A stretch of DNA of 64,000 bases from Adenophora triphylla var. japonica (Eukaryota; Streptophyta; Magnoliopsida; Asterales; Campanulaceae). Positions 33,091-45,837 of the stretch are shown piece after piece. The DNA lies in the NCBI GenBank assembly GCA_022495995.1, contig JAFEMH010000342.1, positions 1-64,000 of the forward strand. The letters are read 5' to 3'. A program made the position numbers and the translations under genes. The notes under the pieces were generated by a model. The model was given only the letters and a program-made list of their open reading frames with translations, had not been told where the DNA came from and did no database searches. How positions within the stretch are numbered: the stretch's first letter is position 1; the number at the start of each line of letters is the position of its first letter.

Positions 33091-33239
33091 TGCTCGGGCG
33101 AGTCAAGGAATGTGCTCGGCTGAGCAAGTAGATGCTCGGCCTAGTCAAGGATGGTGATCGGCCAAGCAAGGCCTTCCAGCAAAACTCTTCATTCTGATCC
33201 CTTCTGCTCGGCCGAGTCAAGAAAGTGCTCGGCCGAGCA
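33091..33239. repeat. GCTCGGCCGAGC-type palindromic array
   Basis: TGCTCGGCCGAGCA is perfect at 33226-33239. GCTCGGCCGAG (33205), GCTCGGCTGAGC (33115), GCTCGGGCGAG (33092) and GCTCGGCCTAG (33134) are variants. It is the same motif as in the copia LTR at 10816-10985, although the rest of the two elements is not obviously related. Confidence 0.88.
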
Positions 33240-33485
33240 TCAGCTGGCTTGGGCTGATTTCTGTAATCTTCAAATCTGATCCCTCTATTTCTATGAGTTT
33301 TACTTTATGCCCCTTGTACTTCAAAATACACACCTAAACCCTGTATAATCATACAAAAATATCAACCAAGCATAAAATACGTAATACAAAATAAAAGAAG
33401 CTAAATTAAACTAAATTGAACTAAATTTTAAGGAAAATGATGCAAATAAAATACTATAAATGACTATAAAATAGCCACTTATCAG

Positions 33486-34316
33486 CAGCGGGGCCGACCC
33501 GTGGCTAGAGACAAGTGAGGCCGTAGCTAGGAGCCACCAAAAATGGGCTAATTTAAGGCCCTCCAAATTTGTTGTGTATATGTATTAGGTAGACCCAATT
33601 TTAATCCAAAAACTTAAACACAAGTCAATATTTGACCCACACAAATTTAACAACATCCCACATTAAAATAAAATTCAAATTTTATTTTTTCCTAAATCCT
33701 TTTGATCGGGCATTACTTAAAAAATAAAAAAAAACGAAAATAAAGAATTAAGGGGAGAAAAAAGAACAACGCTTACCCATATACTGTTACGTTACTCTCG
33801 AGTCTAATGCCCATCACTGCCGCAAAGCCGTTAAACGCCACCACCACTGCAGTCTTTGAAGTTTGCATCACGCCACCACCATCGAATAATCATGTAATTT
33901 ATTTCTCCTTCCCCATCCCCTACTTGATTTCGGAAAGCCCTATTGAAAACTGAAAAGCCCTAATTGAATAATGTGAGTATTTTGATGTGATTTATAATTT
34001 GGTAGCTTTTGTTATACATACTTACCTTATTCTTTTTCATTTTGGATCTACTGACTCTATAGTATTTACTAATGTTATTGCTAATGGCAATGCCTCACTA
34101 TTAAACTGATTTGTGGTTTTTTTTTCTTTTCTAAATTATAAATTTATGTTAGGGTTTAATGTTGGTTGATTGATCATTATACTAATGTGGTTTGAGATTG
34201 AGTCAACAAGTGAAATTGTAAAAGTTGTTTTATGTGTGTTATTGTTAACTTGCTTTTTTTTTTTTTTTGCTTGTTTGATTATTGTTGTTTCTAGAATTTA
34301 TGATATGTCAACATGA
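33486..34316 (+). mobile_element. Presumed 5' end and leader of the hAT (DUF4371) element
   Basis: CAGCGGGGCCGACCCGTGGC followed by GGCCCTCCAAATTTG resembles the CAGTGGCGGAGC-type termini of plant hAT elements with TTF/DUF4371 transposases. The coding part starts about 830 bp downstream. No matching right terminus or target duplication was found, so the boundary is tentative. Confidence 0.4.
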
Positions 34317-36412
34317 AAACATATTCCTGGAAGTGAAAAAAGGAGGAAGAAAAAAAGACATGATCAATTAACTCAATCTTTAAGTGGTTCTCTTAATAAG
34401 TATTTTACATGTAATAAGTCGTCTGAAGGGGCATATATTCCCGTTGATAATATGGTGAGTGAGGAACCGGTAGATATGTTTGATGGTGAACCACCTGATA
34501 GTGCTAATCATAAGGAAGAGGGATGGGAAGAAGGAGGGATCAATAATGATATTCATATGGATTATGATGAATAAAGAGAACCTCTAGTTTATATGATCCA
34601 AACAATTGTAAGTTACTCAATCAAGATCTCATTGACTTATTAATTGAGAAGGCCTATAAGAGTTGAAATAGAAGACTATGCATATCCGAGAGATAATGCA
34701 AATCGAAATTTTTGTAATTCATTGTATAGTCGTTGCTTGCCCAATGGAGAGAAAAACGATAGGAAATGGCTAGTATATTCTCAATCTTCTGATAATGTGT
34801 TCTGTTTTTGTTGTAAGCTTTTAAGGACAAAGTTAGGGATTACGGATTGGTTAGTACAAGATTTACTGTTGGCATAATATTGCACAAAATCTCAAACAAC
34901 ATGAATTTGGCAACGGGCACATTGTTTGCACGCATAAGTGGATTGAAATTGAGATGAGATTAAAGCGTAAACAGACTAATGACAAAAGTGTGCAAGAGCA
35001 AATTACGAGAGAAAAAGAACATAAAAGACAATTTTGATACGAGTGATTGCTCTTATCAAAAGTCTTGTAAAAAGTAATTTAGCATTTAGAGGAAGCAAGG
35101 GGAAGACCTATTAGGAAGGCAATATAAATTTTTTAAGTTTGATTAAAATGATTGTAGAGTTTGATCCTGTGATGCAGGAGCACTTGCGGCATATTAAAAT
35201 CAATGGAACGCAATATCATTATCTTAGCCACAAAATTCAGAATGAATTGTTTCAAATGTTGGCTAATGAGGTGAAAAGTGCAATTCTTAAAAAGATAAAG
35301 ATAGCAAAATATTTTTCAGTTATACTCGATTGTACCCCTGATGTTGGTAATGATGATCAAATGTCCTTGATAATTCGTTGTGTAGATGTCACATGTGTTC
35401 CTATTGCAGTTGAAAATTTCTTTTTGGGGTTTATAAAAGTTGATGACACAACATAATTGGGCCTTAACTCAGAATTGGAATATGATAATGGTGCTAATAT
35501 GAAAGGTCATAAAAAGGTGTACAAAGTAGATTGCTCAATTACAAGCCAAGAACATTTTACAAACCTTGTGGATGTCATAGTTCAAATCTCATTTTTTGTG
35601 ATACGACAATGTCATCTACTAAGGCAAAAAGTTATTTCGTTGTGGTTCAACGCCTTTATACACTTTTTTCTTCCTCAACAAAGGGGTGGGATGTTTTTAA
35701 AAGACATGTAGATGGCCTTACACTTAAACCTTTATCGCAAACACGTTGGGAGAGCCATATTGAAAGTGTCAAGCCAATCAAATTAAATGCCTTAAAATCA
35801 TAGATGCCTTGATTGATTTAGCTAGTTTATGTGAAGATCCCAAAAGTTCAAATGAAGCCGAATCTCTAACTACACATAAATTTAGAAGCTTTGAATTCCT
35901 GCTTGGCACGATGATATAGTATAAAGTGTTATTAATAGTCAATAATGTGAGCAAGAATTTTCAGAATGAGGATATTTATATTGATGTTGCTATAGATTAA
36001 TTAAAGGTGCTTGTCTCTTATTTTCCTGAATATAGAGATAATGGTTTCAATGATTCTATAACTGAAGCTCAAGAACTTGCTCAAAAAATGGATATAGAGC
36101 CATTTTTCCTGAAAAAAGGCATGTTCATAGAAAAATACATTTTGATCAGGCTTCAAGTGAGGAGGTCACGTTATCTGAGAAAGAGAAATTTCGGATCGAA
36201 TACTTCATGTGCATTGTTGATATAGCTCTTGGTTCATTTGATGATAGATTCAAGCAATTTTGTGAGTATGAAAATAATTTTGGTTCTTGTTTGATTTGAA
36301 GAAGTGCACATATGATGAAGTTTTGAACAATTCGTGCAAAAATCTTTGAAATATATTGACACATAAGGAACAAATTGATATCAATGGTGATCATTTGTTT
36401 ATAGAGTTGCAA
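34317..36412 (+). pseudogene. hAT transposase pseudogene (TTF zinc finger + DUF4371), 5' part
   Basis: Broken plus-strand frames read, in order: a basic start (GSEKRRKKKRHDQL); a TTF-type zinc finger with NGEKNDRKWLVYS and VFCFCCKLL (34644-34877); a DUF4371 domain with FDPVMQEHLRHI, YHYLSHKIQNELFQML and KYFSVILDCTPDVGNDDQMS (35139-35456); then LNALKS, VLVSYFPEYRDNGF and similar catalytic-domain pieces to 36400. Several stops and frameshifts make it inactive. The frame runs into DHLFIELQ at 36412, where the CACTA element begins, and continues at 48344. Confidence 0.85.
36410..36412. repeat. Left target duplication (CAA) of the CACTA element
   Basis: CAA precedes the CACTA terminus and recurs at 48344-48346. 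Three-base duplications are the rule for CACTA elements. Confidence 0.88.
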
Positions 36413-36770
36413 CACTACAAGAAAGCAGGCTATTTACGGCACTCATTTACGGCGGATGATACGCGACCTCTGTATATATATAATATATACGGCGGTTGAT
36501 ACGCGTCCGCCGTATATATTATATATATACGGCGGTTGTGTATACCGCCGTATATAACTAATATATACGGCGGCCTAGGCCGCCGTAAATAAGTTATGTA
36601 CGTACATTTGACATATACGTATATGAGATCGAAGTTATATACGGAGGTATATCAGTATCCGCCGTATATAGGTACTTATTACCGGCGGTTGACACGCATC
36701 CGCCGTAAATATTACACAATATTTACGACGGTGTACAATATCCGCCGTAAATGTTATTAAATACCGGGAA
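36413..36770. repeat. 5' subterminal CGGCGG palindrome array of CACTA
   Basis: TATATACGGCGG and CCGCCGTATATA (or TTTACGGCGG/CCGCCGTAAAT) occur roughly a dozen times in both orientations, often paired as short hairpins. In En/Spm such subterminal motifs are the binding sites of TnpA; the same role here is inferred. Confidence 0.88.
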
Positions 36771-37083
36771 ACCCAAATTTCCCTATTCAGTTTCGCGCTA
36801 TCTCTGTATCTCAGTCTCTCTTTCTCTCCTCTATAGCTAGGGCACGAATTTCCGACGCCGGTGACCAAATCAACAGGTAAGAATTCGTGTTTACTTTTAA
36901 TTTTTGGTTTTTGTTGTTCTTGGTGTGGTGGATCATTGAAATCGACCTTCTATTTCTCTCTCTCTCTCTCCTCCAGCCAGTGAAATTGAGCATTGATTTA
37001 TTCGATCAACAACAATCAAGTATACATTTCTTTCACCTTTTCTAATTTAGTTTTAATTTCTGGGTTTTTTTGTTCTTGGTGTT

Positions 37084-37170
37084 GTGAGTTGTTGTTGCTG
37101 TTACTGTTGTTGTTGTTGGTATTGTTGTTCTTGTTATTGTTGTTGATGTTGTTGTTGTTGTTGGTATTGC
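37084..37170. repeat. (GTT)n-like microsatellite in CACTA leader
   Basis: Runs of GTTGTT interrupted by single changes, in the leader before TNP2. A (CT)n tract lies at 36953-36972. Confidence 0.9.
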
Positions 37171-38276
37171 TGTAACTGCACATGTTTTCAGATTTGAGAA
37201 CAAATTTTATATGTATTCTCGTGCTGGTAGTATGTGCATAAGATCTTTGTTTAAGAACATCTCTCCATATATGTTACATTATCCGATTGCATTATTAATA
37301 ATTATATACCATCATAAGAATATATAATTAGAGGATGATTATTGTTTTTCTCATCTTAATTTCGTATGACAGATGTACTTGGCCTGCCTTTTCCATATGA
37401 AGATGGATATTTGTTTCGTCGTGATATGTTATTAATATCTGCATAAGATCTTTGTTTAGGCACATCTCTCCATTTTCCACATGATTTTTAGGAGCTACCC
37501 CTCGTATCCTTCAGTCTAGGGACTATTCGACATCCTTATTGTTTGCTCTTGTTTGCTTCTTAAACTAAAATAGAAGGAAAATCACAGACAGCTGTTTTTA
37601 GAATGTGAACTGAATTAGAAAGGGTCGAGAATGGGAAAAAGACTCAGGTGTCTGACGACTTATCCATACAGCTCTGCAAGCATGTCGTACTTACTTTGAA
37701 GAACTGAGAACGACAAACATTCCAACCTAGCTACTAGATAGTTAGATCAGGTGCAAGAGTTAGAGTAAAAGAATGGGCATCCATTCCTCTCCTAAGATAG
37801 TACCCTTCGTAGATTTGCCTAATTGTAGCAAGAATTTGGGGCTCACGTTATTTTAAATATAATAACACTTTTCTTATATTACCATCGCTCTCCTAAGATA
37901 GTACCCTTCGTAGACCCTACACAAAAAAATAATGTTGCGCACTTCAACCTAGTTCCTAAAAATAGCTCCAAATCTTTTGTCGCATGTGCATCAATTCTTT
38001 TGCACATCAACCTAGTTCCTTAAATTAGCTTCTCAATTAGGAGGGGGGGCTTGTGAGAGAGAACGAATGAATGTTGTCATGGGGTTATACTATATCATGG
38101 GCCCAAGCTCGACTAATAGGCTAGGCTTCAACAATGTATATTATCTATATCGAGCCAAAAGTTGTACATATTTAGACTATGTTTGTTTATGAGTTTATTT
38201 TTATTCTAAAATTTGTGTCTCTCGGTCTTATATATAGGTTGTATTTTAACGTTAAAAATATCAAGTCAAGTCATAT

Positions 38277-41200
38277 ATGGACAAAAGTTGGATTGATTTG
38301 GGTAATCGAATTTCAAATAAGTATATGCAGGGTTGACAACTTTCTCGATTTTGCATTCTCAAAAAAGTCTGTTGGTGTTAAAGAAATATATTGTCCTTGT
38401 AAAAAATGCGCAAATCGTTATCAAAAAGACCGTGCAACCGTGAAATCACATTGTATTGAAGTGGGATTTCAAAAAGATTACAAGAATTGGATTAGGCACG
38501 AGGAAGAGTACATTTCGGCGTATAAGAATGATAATAATGATAGGACAAATGAAGATGGCATTGAAATTGAATTGGGAGTGCAAGATTGTATGAGGCGAAT
38601 GGTACATGAAGGGATGGGTATACCGGATAGTAACAATCCAGAATTGAAGAAATCGTACAATCGAGATGCGGCCACCGTAAAGTTTCTTAGACTTTTGAGA
38701 GATCTTGATCAAGCCTTGTGGGAAGGGTGTGATAAGTTTACGGTACTCTCATTTATTGTAGAACTTATGCACTGGAAGGCTAATTATCGAGTGGCCGATA
38801 AGGGATTTACTTCTTTATTAAAAAATTTCATTAGAGCATTGCCTCAGTCAGCGAAAGTGTCAAGTTCCTATCGTGAGGCGTACAAGATGACTGCAGATTT
38901 GAGTTTCAGTTATAAAATGTGGGACGCGTGCATTAATCATTGTATGTTGTTTCGAAATGAAACTGAAAAACTTACTAAATGTGAAATTTGTGGAGCCTCT
39001 AGATATAAGCAACAAGAAGAAGGGGGTAGCGGTGAAGGTGCGGAAATAAGTGGCAAGAATAAACTTCCCAAGCAGGTAGCGATGAAGAAAGTATGGTATT
39101 TTCCCTTAAAGCCAAGGTTGCAAAGGTTGTATTGGTCATCTAACTCATGAGATGGCATGCCGAGAAAAGAATAGACGATGGTGTGCTGAGGCATCCTGCA
39201 GACTCTCGTGCGTGGAAGGGATTCGATGAATGTTATCCATTATTTTCAAGTGAAATTCGGAATGTTAGATTGGGATTAGCATCTGACGGATTTAATCATT
39301 TCAGAACAATGACTATATCTCACAGTACTTGGCCGGTTGTGCTTATGCCATACAATCTTCCACCTTGGTTATGCATGAAACAGCCATATTTCTTCTTATC
39401 GGTGCTTACTCAAGGCCCAAAAGGGCCGGGCAACAAGATAGATGTGTATCTCCAACCGTTAATTGATGAGTTGAAGGAATTGTGGGAAGATGGTATATCA
39501 ACTTATGATGCATCAAGGAACGAGTTGTTTACTTTACGAGCTTCACTATTATGGACAATAAATGACTTTACTGCATATGCAATGTTGTCTGGATGGAGCA
39601 CTAAAGGTGAATATGCTTGCCCTTGTTGCAATGAAAGACCTCAAGCACGATGGTTGGATCATGGTGGCAAGTATTGTTATATTGGTCATCGACACTTCTT
39701 GCCTAGGAGTCATGCTTTTCGTAAGGATAAAAGCTCTTTTGATGGTACTCATGAAGTGAGAGATAAGCCCAAGTTATTGTTTGAAACAAAATTGCTTAAA
39801 CAAGTTGAAAATATGGAAACAGAGTATAAAATAGAAGATGGTATTAAAAAGAGGAAAAGAGAAGAGGGAGAGAAGCAACAAGTAAAGTTGGAGAAAAGAA
39901 AGGTTCCTAAGTTGTGTCACAATTGGAAAAAGAGGAGTATCTTCTTTGAGTTTCCATATTGGGCAAATAATTATGTTCGTCATAATCTTGATGTTATGCA
40001 CATTGAAAAAAATGTGTGTGATAATGTGCTACATACTCTGTTAGGTACTGCGGGGAAATCAAAAGATAATGATAAAGTAAGAAAAGACCTAAAAGAGATG
40101 AACATTCGGAAACCATTGCATCTACAAACGCTTCCATCTGGCAAAGAAATTATGCCTCCGGCTCAGTTCACAATGAGTAAGAAGCATAAAGACACATTCT
40201 TGAAAGTTCTAAAGGGAGTCAAAGTCCCTGATGGCTACTTGTCAAACATATCTCGTTGTGTACATCTAGAGGAAAGAGCTATTTGGGGTCTTAAGAGCCA
40301 CGATAGTCATATTTTGCTCCAACAACTACTCCCGTTAGCTGTTCGAAAAGCGTTGCCTACTTCTGTTGTAAAAGCCATCATTGAGTTGGCAAATTTCTTT
40401 AGGAAATTATCCTCAAAGGTGAATACACTTGCTGATCTCGAAAAGATACAAGATCGGATGGCTGTCACACTATGCGCTCTCGAGAAAATATTCCCACCAG
40501 CTTTCTTTGATGTTATGGAGCACTTGCCGGTGCATTTAGCCGAGGAGGCCTTGCTAGCAGGCCCAATACAATTTCGTTGGATGTATCGAGTAGAGAGGTA
40601 CATCCATATTAAATTTACTTTGAAAAAAGTTAAATTCCTTTTTACATCTGGTTTAGCATAAGTAAATGTTTTTGTAGGTTTCTACTTACATTAAAATTAT
40701 ATGTTCGAAATCGAGCCCATCCCGAGGCCTCCATAGCTAAGGCAATTGTGGCTGAAGAATGCATGACTTTTTGTACGCAATATTTGGATGACATTGAGAC
40801 AAAGTCTAATCGTCCTAGAAGAAATGATTATGAAGGTGATGAGTTAGGCCGCTTTGTAGGAAAAGAAGAGGTAATTACCCTTGATTACATCACACGAGTA
40901 CAAGCGCATAGATATGTGCTTTTCAATACTGAAGATGTTGAACAATACCTAGAGTAAGTGATTCCTTACATGAGGCTTACATTCCTTATATCTTTTATAT
41001 TTTAAATTAATACTTAATTCATATTTTCAATCGCTTTCGGAATGCATCGTGCACATTTGGAGGAGACACTACCTCGTAATCAACGACATCTTATAGAGAA
41101 AGAACATAATGATAAGTTTGTTAGCTGGTTTAAGGATTATGTAAGTATGAAACCACTTTCATATAATAGTTTCAATTTATCGTTTTAAATATTTTCTTAT

Positions 41201-41942
41201 TAAATTTTGTTTTTTATAAAAGGTATGCACGACGAAAGATGTAGTGCCCGAAAGAATTATAAGTCTTGCATTGGGTCCTCATATGGATGCGAGGCGGTAT
41301 AAGTCTTACATAATAAATGGTTTTCGATTTCGAGTGAAGGATGTCGATAGATGGAGGAAAACTCAAAATAGTGGAGTCATGCTAAATGCAAGTGTGACAA
41401 GTTTTGCAAGCCGAAAGGATAATAATCCCATTGTAGGGGATGTTAACTTCTACGGGGAGTTGATTGAGATCCTTGAAATTCGTTATAGCAACTCAATAAG
41501 ATTTGTATTGTTTAAATGTGATTGGGTTGATAACCGGATAGGCAAGATGGAAGATGAGCAAAAATTTACTCTTGTAAACTTCAATCACAAGTTGTATAAG
41601 GATAATCGAGTTGGTGATGAACCATTCATATTAGCATCTCAAGCTGAGCAAGTTTGGTATGTTAAAGATCCTATAGAAAGCGATTGGAAAGTTGTGATGA
41701 GGATTACACCAAGAGATAGTTTTGACATATATTCAAATGATGATAAACAAGTTTCAGATTTGATTCCACAATTGGCACCATTTTGCTCACAAAATTTGGA
41801 TGAAAATGTTGCTAACGAAGAAGCATCGTGGGTGCGAGAGGGAGTTGATGGGGTTGAGATTGAAACTACTAATATCAATGATGTTGATGTTGATATGACC
41901 GATAATGATGATGTTGATATGGACGATAATGATGATGATTAG
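38277..41942 (+). pseudogene. CACTA TNP2 transposase gene, four exons, two frameshifts
   Basis: The start is ATG 38277 (MDKSWIDLGNRISNKYMQG). Two bases appear to be missing at about 38331, after which the frame continues with DNFLDFAFSKK and CPCKKCANRYQ, the transposase-associated zinc-binding domain. A second frame change near 39140 leads into the Transposase_21/TNP2 core (MRWHAEKR, NFLPPWLC-like PPWLCMKQPYF, CPCCNERPQ, VMHIEKNVCDNVLHTLLG) and then DUF4218 (EERAIWGLKSHDSHILLQQLLP), ending at YRVER. Intron 1 is 40598-40677 (GT...AG). Exon 2 is 40678-40953; exon 3 ends at 41140. Exon 4 starts at 41223 and carries DUF4216 (FYGELIEILEIRY, NHKLYKD, QVWYVKDP) with an acidic Asp/Asn tail. The acceptor before exon 3 looks damaged (CAA for CAG). 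The domain order is complete for a CACTA TNPD-type transposase. Confidence 0.88.
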
Positions 41943-42293
41943 TTTGAGTAGTATTTGTTTAGATCTTATTTGCTTACTATTTACTAAGACAATGTTATTA
42001 CTTATGTTTCATGTTTCAATCAAACTTGTTATTTTTGTATGGTTGAATATTAATATTGTTACTTCTATATAATATGTATTTGTTTAGATCTTATTTGCTT
42101 ACTATTTACTAAGACAATGTTATTACTAAAATTTGTGTCTCTCCGTCTTATATATAGGTGGGTTGTGCTAAAACTGTAGTGTGGTGGTTCGGTTGGTAAT
42201 TGGAAGGAGAATTTGATTGTGGGGGTGTGTTTATTGTTGCACTTTCTTTGTGATTTGTGTGGAGGTTTTGTAGTTGGTTTTTGTGTTGAAAAT

Positions 42294-43270
42294 ATGCCTC
42301 CTAAGGAGAGAGACGTTAGAGGGGGTAGCAACAAGAGGGGTAGACAAAACTCGCCGCCCATAGTCCCAAATGATCCCACTTCCCCTAATGCATCATTGAC
42401 GTCATTTATGGGATTGACCCAATTGACCTCCGCTCAAAAGAAAAAATGGCAGAATTTGGAGGGTAGGAAATTTCAAGTCACCACTTTCCTTCATTTGCCG
42501 GTGTTGAGGGATTTGGGTTTAGAGACGTTAGTAACAGAATTGATGACGCAAGTCGGGTTAGGTAATTTCCTGGGGAAGACTCCATCTACGTATTTGAGAT
42601 ATTCACTTGAGTTCCTTTCAACTTTGGAGGTAGGTAAGGGGTCACAAGAAAATTCTATTCGGTTTCATCTGGATGATGAAGCCTATCGAGTGACTTATGA
42701 TGAGTTGAGGGGAATCTTTGGGGTTGATCAGCCGAGAGGAAACTGGGCGTGGAGGCTGATGGGGCGACTTGTTTTTTCTTTTCGGAGCTCACAGGATTGT
42801 CCTGCAAAAAGAAATGCCTTAGGGCTTCCTCTCTTTCCCACCCGGCTTGGAAATTATTTTACAGAGGGCTATCTATGTCTTGGTTGGCAAACGGAGAGCC
42901 CGCTCAATTGAATGTGGCTATGGTAAACCTTTTGCGAACGGGGTTGAGGAGTTTTCAGTGATTCCTGATTGGGTTGATATTTTTGTTCGGAGATGTGAGG
43001 CATTTGCCCTTACCAAAAAGGGAAACATATCAATAGGGGGGATGATCATGTTGATTGCTCAAGCTTGTGTGGAGGAACCAAAACCCGAGGCGATGAGATT
43101 GATGGGGGGGCACGAATTTTTATTCTGGAGACTGGCTAGTGCAGTATGACAAGTTTGTGAGAGACCCGAGGGCGACAGACAACATGTCTTTATTTTTTGA
43201 ATATGGTACTCTCAGGAGGACTGTGGGCTCCTCCCAACTCCCGAGACCTATAAACTCGTGTCCCAGGATG
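42294..43270 (+). pseudogene. Athila-ORF1/putative plant transposon protein-like ORF, 5' part
   Basis: From ATG 42294 the frame reads MPPKERDVRGG, then TSAQKKKWQNLEGRKF, LVTELMTQVGLGNFL, YLRYSLEFLSTLEVG, FHLDDEAYRVTYDELRGIFG. After two frame changes it continues with LFYRGLSMSWLANGE and IPDWVDIFVRRCEAF ... GGMIMLIAQAC. The pattern 'GLGNFL...Y..LEFL.SL...FRL...Y.LT.DEL..IFG' is that of ATHILA ORF1 and related 'putative plant transposon protein' domains. It is not a classical part of a CACTA element, which makes its place between TNP2 and TnpA notable. A 2.6-kb insertion interrupts it at 43271. The exact Pfam family is my inference. Confidence 0.65.
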
Positions 43271-43271
43271 G

Positions 43272-45837
43272 AGAGTCCCAAAATACCCCTTTAAAAAAAA
43301 AAAAATTCTTTACTTTAACTTAAAAAGTATACAACCCGTTTTAAAAACAGTTTCAAAATAACCTCTCTACCCGGAGGCGATATGTAAACCTGTTTAAACA
43401 AACACAACCTGTTTATACAAATATACAACTGGTAAGCTTATACAAGCCAACCATACAACAAACCAACTCACGCTTAATTACAAAACAAACCAACTGAAAC
43501 AAGTTTGTAAAAGTTTTATATACAGAGCCTTTCCCCAAAAGAATAACAACCACAATCCCAACTCCCCAATACAACACATACCCCGACAACCAAAAGAAAT
43601 CCAAACTCTGTCCCCCGGCCTCACTGGTCCGGTCCTCCTGTCTCAGCGGGATCTAAAAAAATAAAGGGAGAAGGGGTGAGATAAAATCTCAGCAAGCTAT
43701 TATGTATGCAGCAATATGCCATACAAGATGCAACACATAAACATGTTGCTCAATATTGGAAAACAGTAAACACATTACGTTACCTTTTCCTGCTGACCAA
43801 TAAGTCATATAACATGCAACACATACACAGGTTGCTCAATCACATTGGGAAAACAGTAAACACTTTACGTTACCTTTACCTTTTCCCCCATCTGGGTCAT
43901 ATGTAGTACTACGGTGGGAGTCATACTCCTCTCATGTGGTGAACTGCTAGTGCACATCCACCTCTTATACGACCCCTTTCAGAGATCCATATAAGCTGCC
44001 TCGCTATCATGTGGCATGACTGCACATATCCACAGAAGCTGAACCCCTCAATCCGTGGCCACAGAAGGGGGTGAACGGTACAAGTATAAGGACATCCAAT
44101 CACCTTATGAAATATCTTCTCATAAGTGGTTGCATTCCCTCTACTCCCGAAGATCAACTGGTATACCATATCCAAGCACATCACAGATACTTGAAAGTAA
44201 GTCCACCCAATGGGACATCAACATATATAAAACATGGTACTACAACTCATGTTAAACAATTGAAGCAGTGCAACACGTATTTAACACTATGTGCACAATT
44301 AATTATGAATATGTAAACTCGTATGACACAAAGTATATCACGTAAGTCCTACACATTCATTACACAATATGTAAATCAGTAACAGGATGCTACCACTCCT
44401 GTTCAAACCAAGTAAATAGCGCACAACACATTTGATGCACTCTAATAACAAATAACCCTATACAGGTCATCACGCAAGGATACAATATAATATAAGTAAC
44501 CCTACGCGTACATCATATAACATTAAACACCTTCTCTAAAGGTTTCAAGTTCAAATATCAAGTTTTACTAACTTTGGTTCAAGTTTCACAATTACCTTTC
44601 AACCTTTTTCAAGACAACATTTAAAGCCCTTCCCAATATCATTTTGGGCCAATTAAATATTTTGAACATAATTTCATTAAAATAATAATAATGAAATAAC
44701 ACTTAACTATTGTATTTATTAGTCGAAAGGTAGTACTTTAACCTTTTTATAACATTATAAAAACAAAGCTTTCCATTTAATTATCACTGTGCACGACATA
44801 AATTTCTAAGGCTCTAAGCCAAGTTAAAGGCTATCTCTAAATGTGTATTATATACTAAATACCTTACATGCCATTTAGCATTAAAATAATAAAATCTCAT
44901 ACTAAGATAGTTCAGAGACCCTCACTTAACTCGGCAAGATGGGCAGTAGGATATCTCACAACAATTCCAAATATCAATAGAGTAATATTAGTAATATATT
45001 ATTACATTAAACTTACTGCTAGTAGGAATCCTCATGCTTATACTAGTTGGAACCATTTTGTACTAACAGTACTACTCTTTCAATACCCAATTCATTCTAT
45101 ATTCATTTTCATTTTTTGAGTCAAGTAAAATGAACCAAAAACTATCAAAACTCAATTATAACGTCATAATATCATCTTTATATATATTATGAACAATTAA
45201 AGAAAGAAATCATAACAACTTACCAAAATTTGCCGAAATAAAAAGAAGATTTAACCGGCTATACTTGCTCTAATCGACTCCCTGATCACAAATATGAAGT
45301 CGGAAATAAAAACGGATCAACGATTGATTTTCTAAGATTTTCTGAAGGTAACCCTAAGTTTAGGAACGGTACTTATATTGAGAGAGAAAAATAAAGAAGC
45401 TGAGAAGGAAAGCTTCTCTATTAGAATTATTACCACAAAGCACATAGCACAAGTGAGTCACTACTCCCTCAGCCTTGCCTTTGGCACGTGAAGCCTAGTA
45501 TCAATTTTCCAAATAAATCCGTCCCTTATATCTTTTATTTTATTATTATTATTACTCCTTCCGTCTCATAATAAAATGTTACTTATATTATTTATAACAT
45601 TTTTATTTAAAATTTTAAATATTATAACTTTAATATATTAATTTCCACTTGTTTTATTTAGACATTATATAATTTAATTTAATTTAATAACATTTAAAAT
45701 TCCATAATTTAGCAACTTAGCCAAATAACCACATAATACAACAAAATAATATATAATGCATAATATGAGATGCAATGCACCCCACTCCTATGTGCTCCAC
45801 GTGTGACTAAAATGTGCCTAGGTTTAGGGTCGTGACA
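43272..45837. mobile_element. ~2.6-kb non-coding insertion inside the CACTA ORF
   Basis: AGGATGG (43265-43271) and AGGACGG (45838-45844) flank it, a possible slightly decayed 7-bp duplication. Read on the minus strand it starts TGTCACGACCCTAAACC, a terminus I associate with dispersed plant repeats. Reading of the ORF appears to resume after it. No protein frame of its own was found. It contains a degenerate ~95-bp direct repeat at about 43708-43885 (ATGCAACACATA, GTTGCTCAAT, AAAACAGTAAACAC, TTACGTTACCTTT). The left boundary may be off by some bases. Confidence 0.55.

Larger units (their letters stand above)
31651..33484 (-). mobile_element. Unclassified LTR-like repeat with promoter and internal duplication
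   Basis: On the minus strand it begins TGATAAGTGGCTATTTTATAG (33484) and runs to a segment containing CTCGTGCACTTGCGGTATAA near 31700; the outer limit is approximate. It contains a GCTCGGCCGAGC-type array (33091-33239), a TATA box just downstream of it (33023-33033), and an imperfect internal duplication. No coding frame is present. The layout is that of a solo LTR or a non-autonomous retroelement; the family is unknown to me. Confidence 0.5.
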
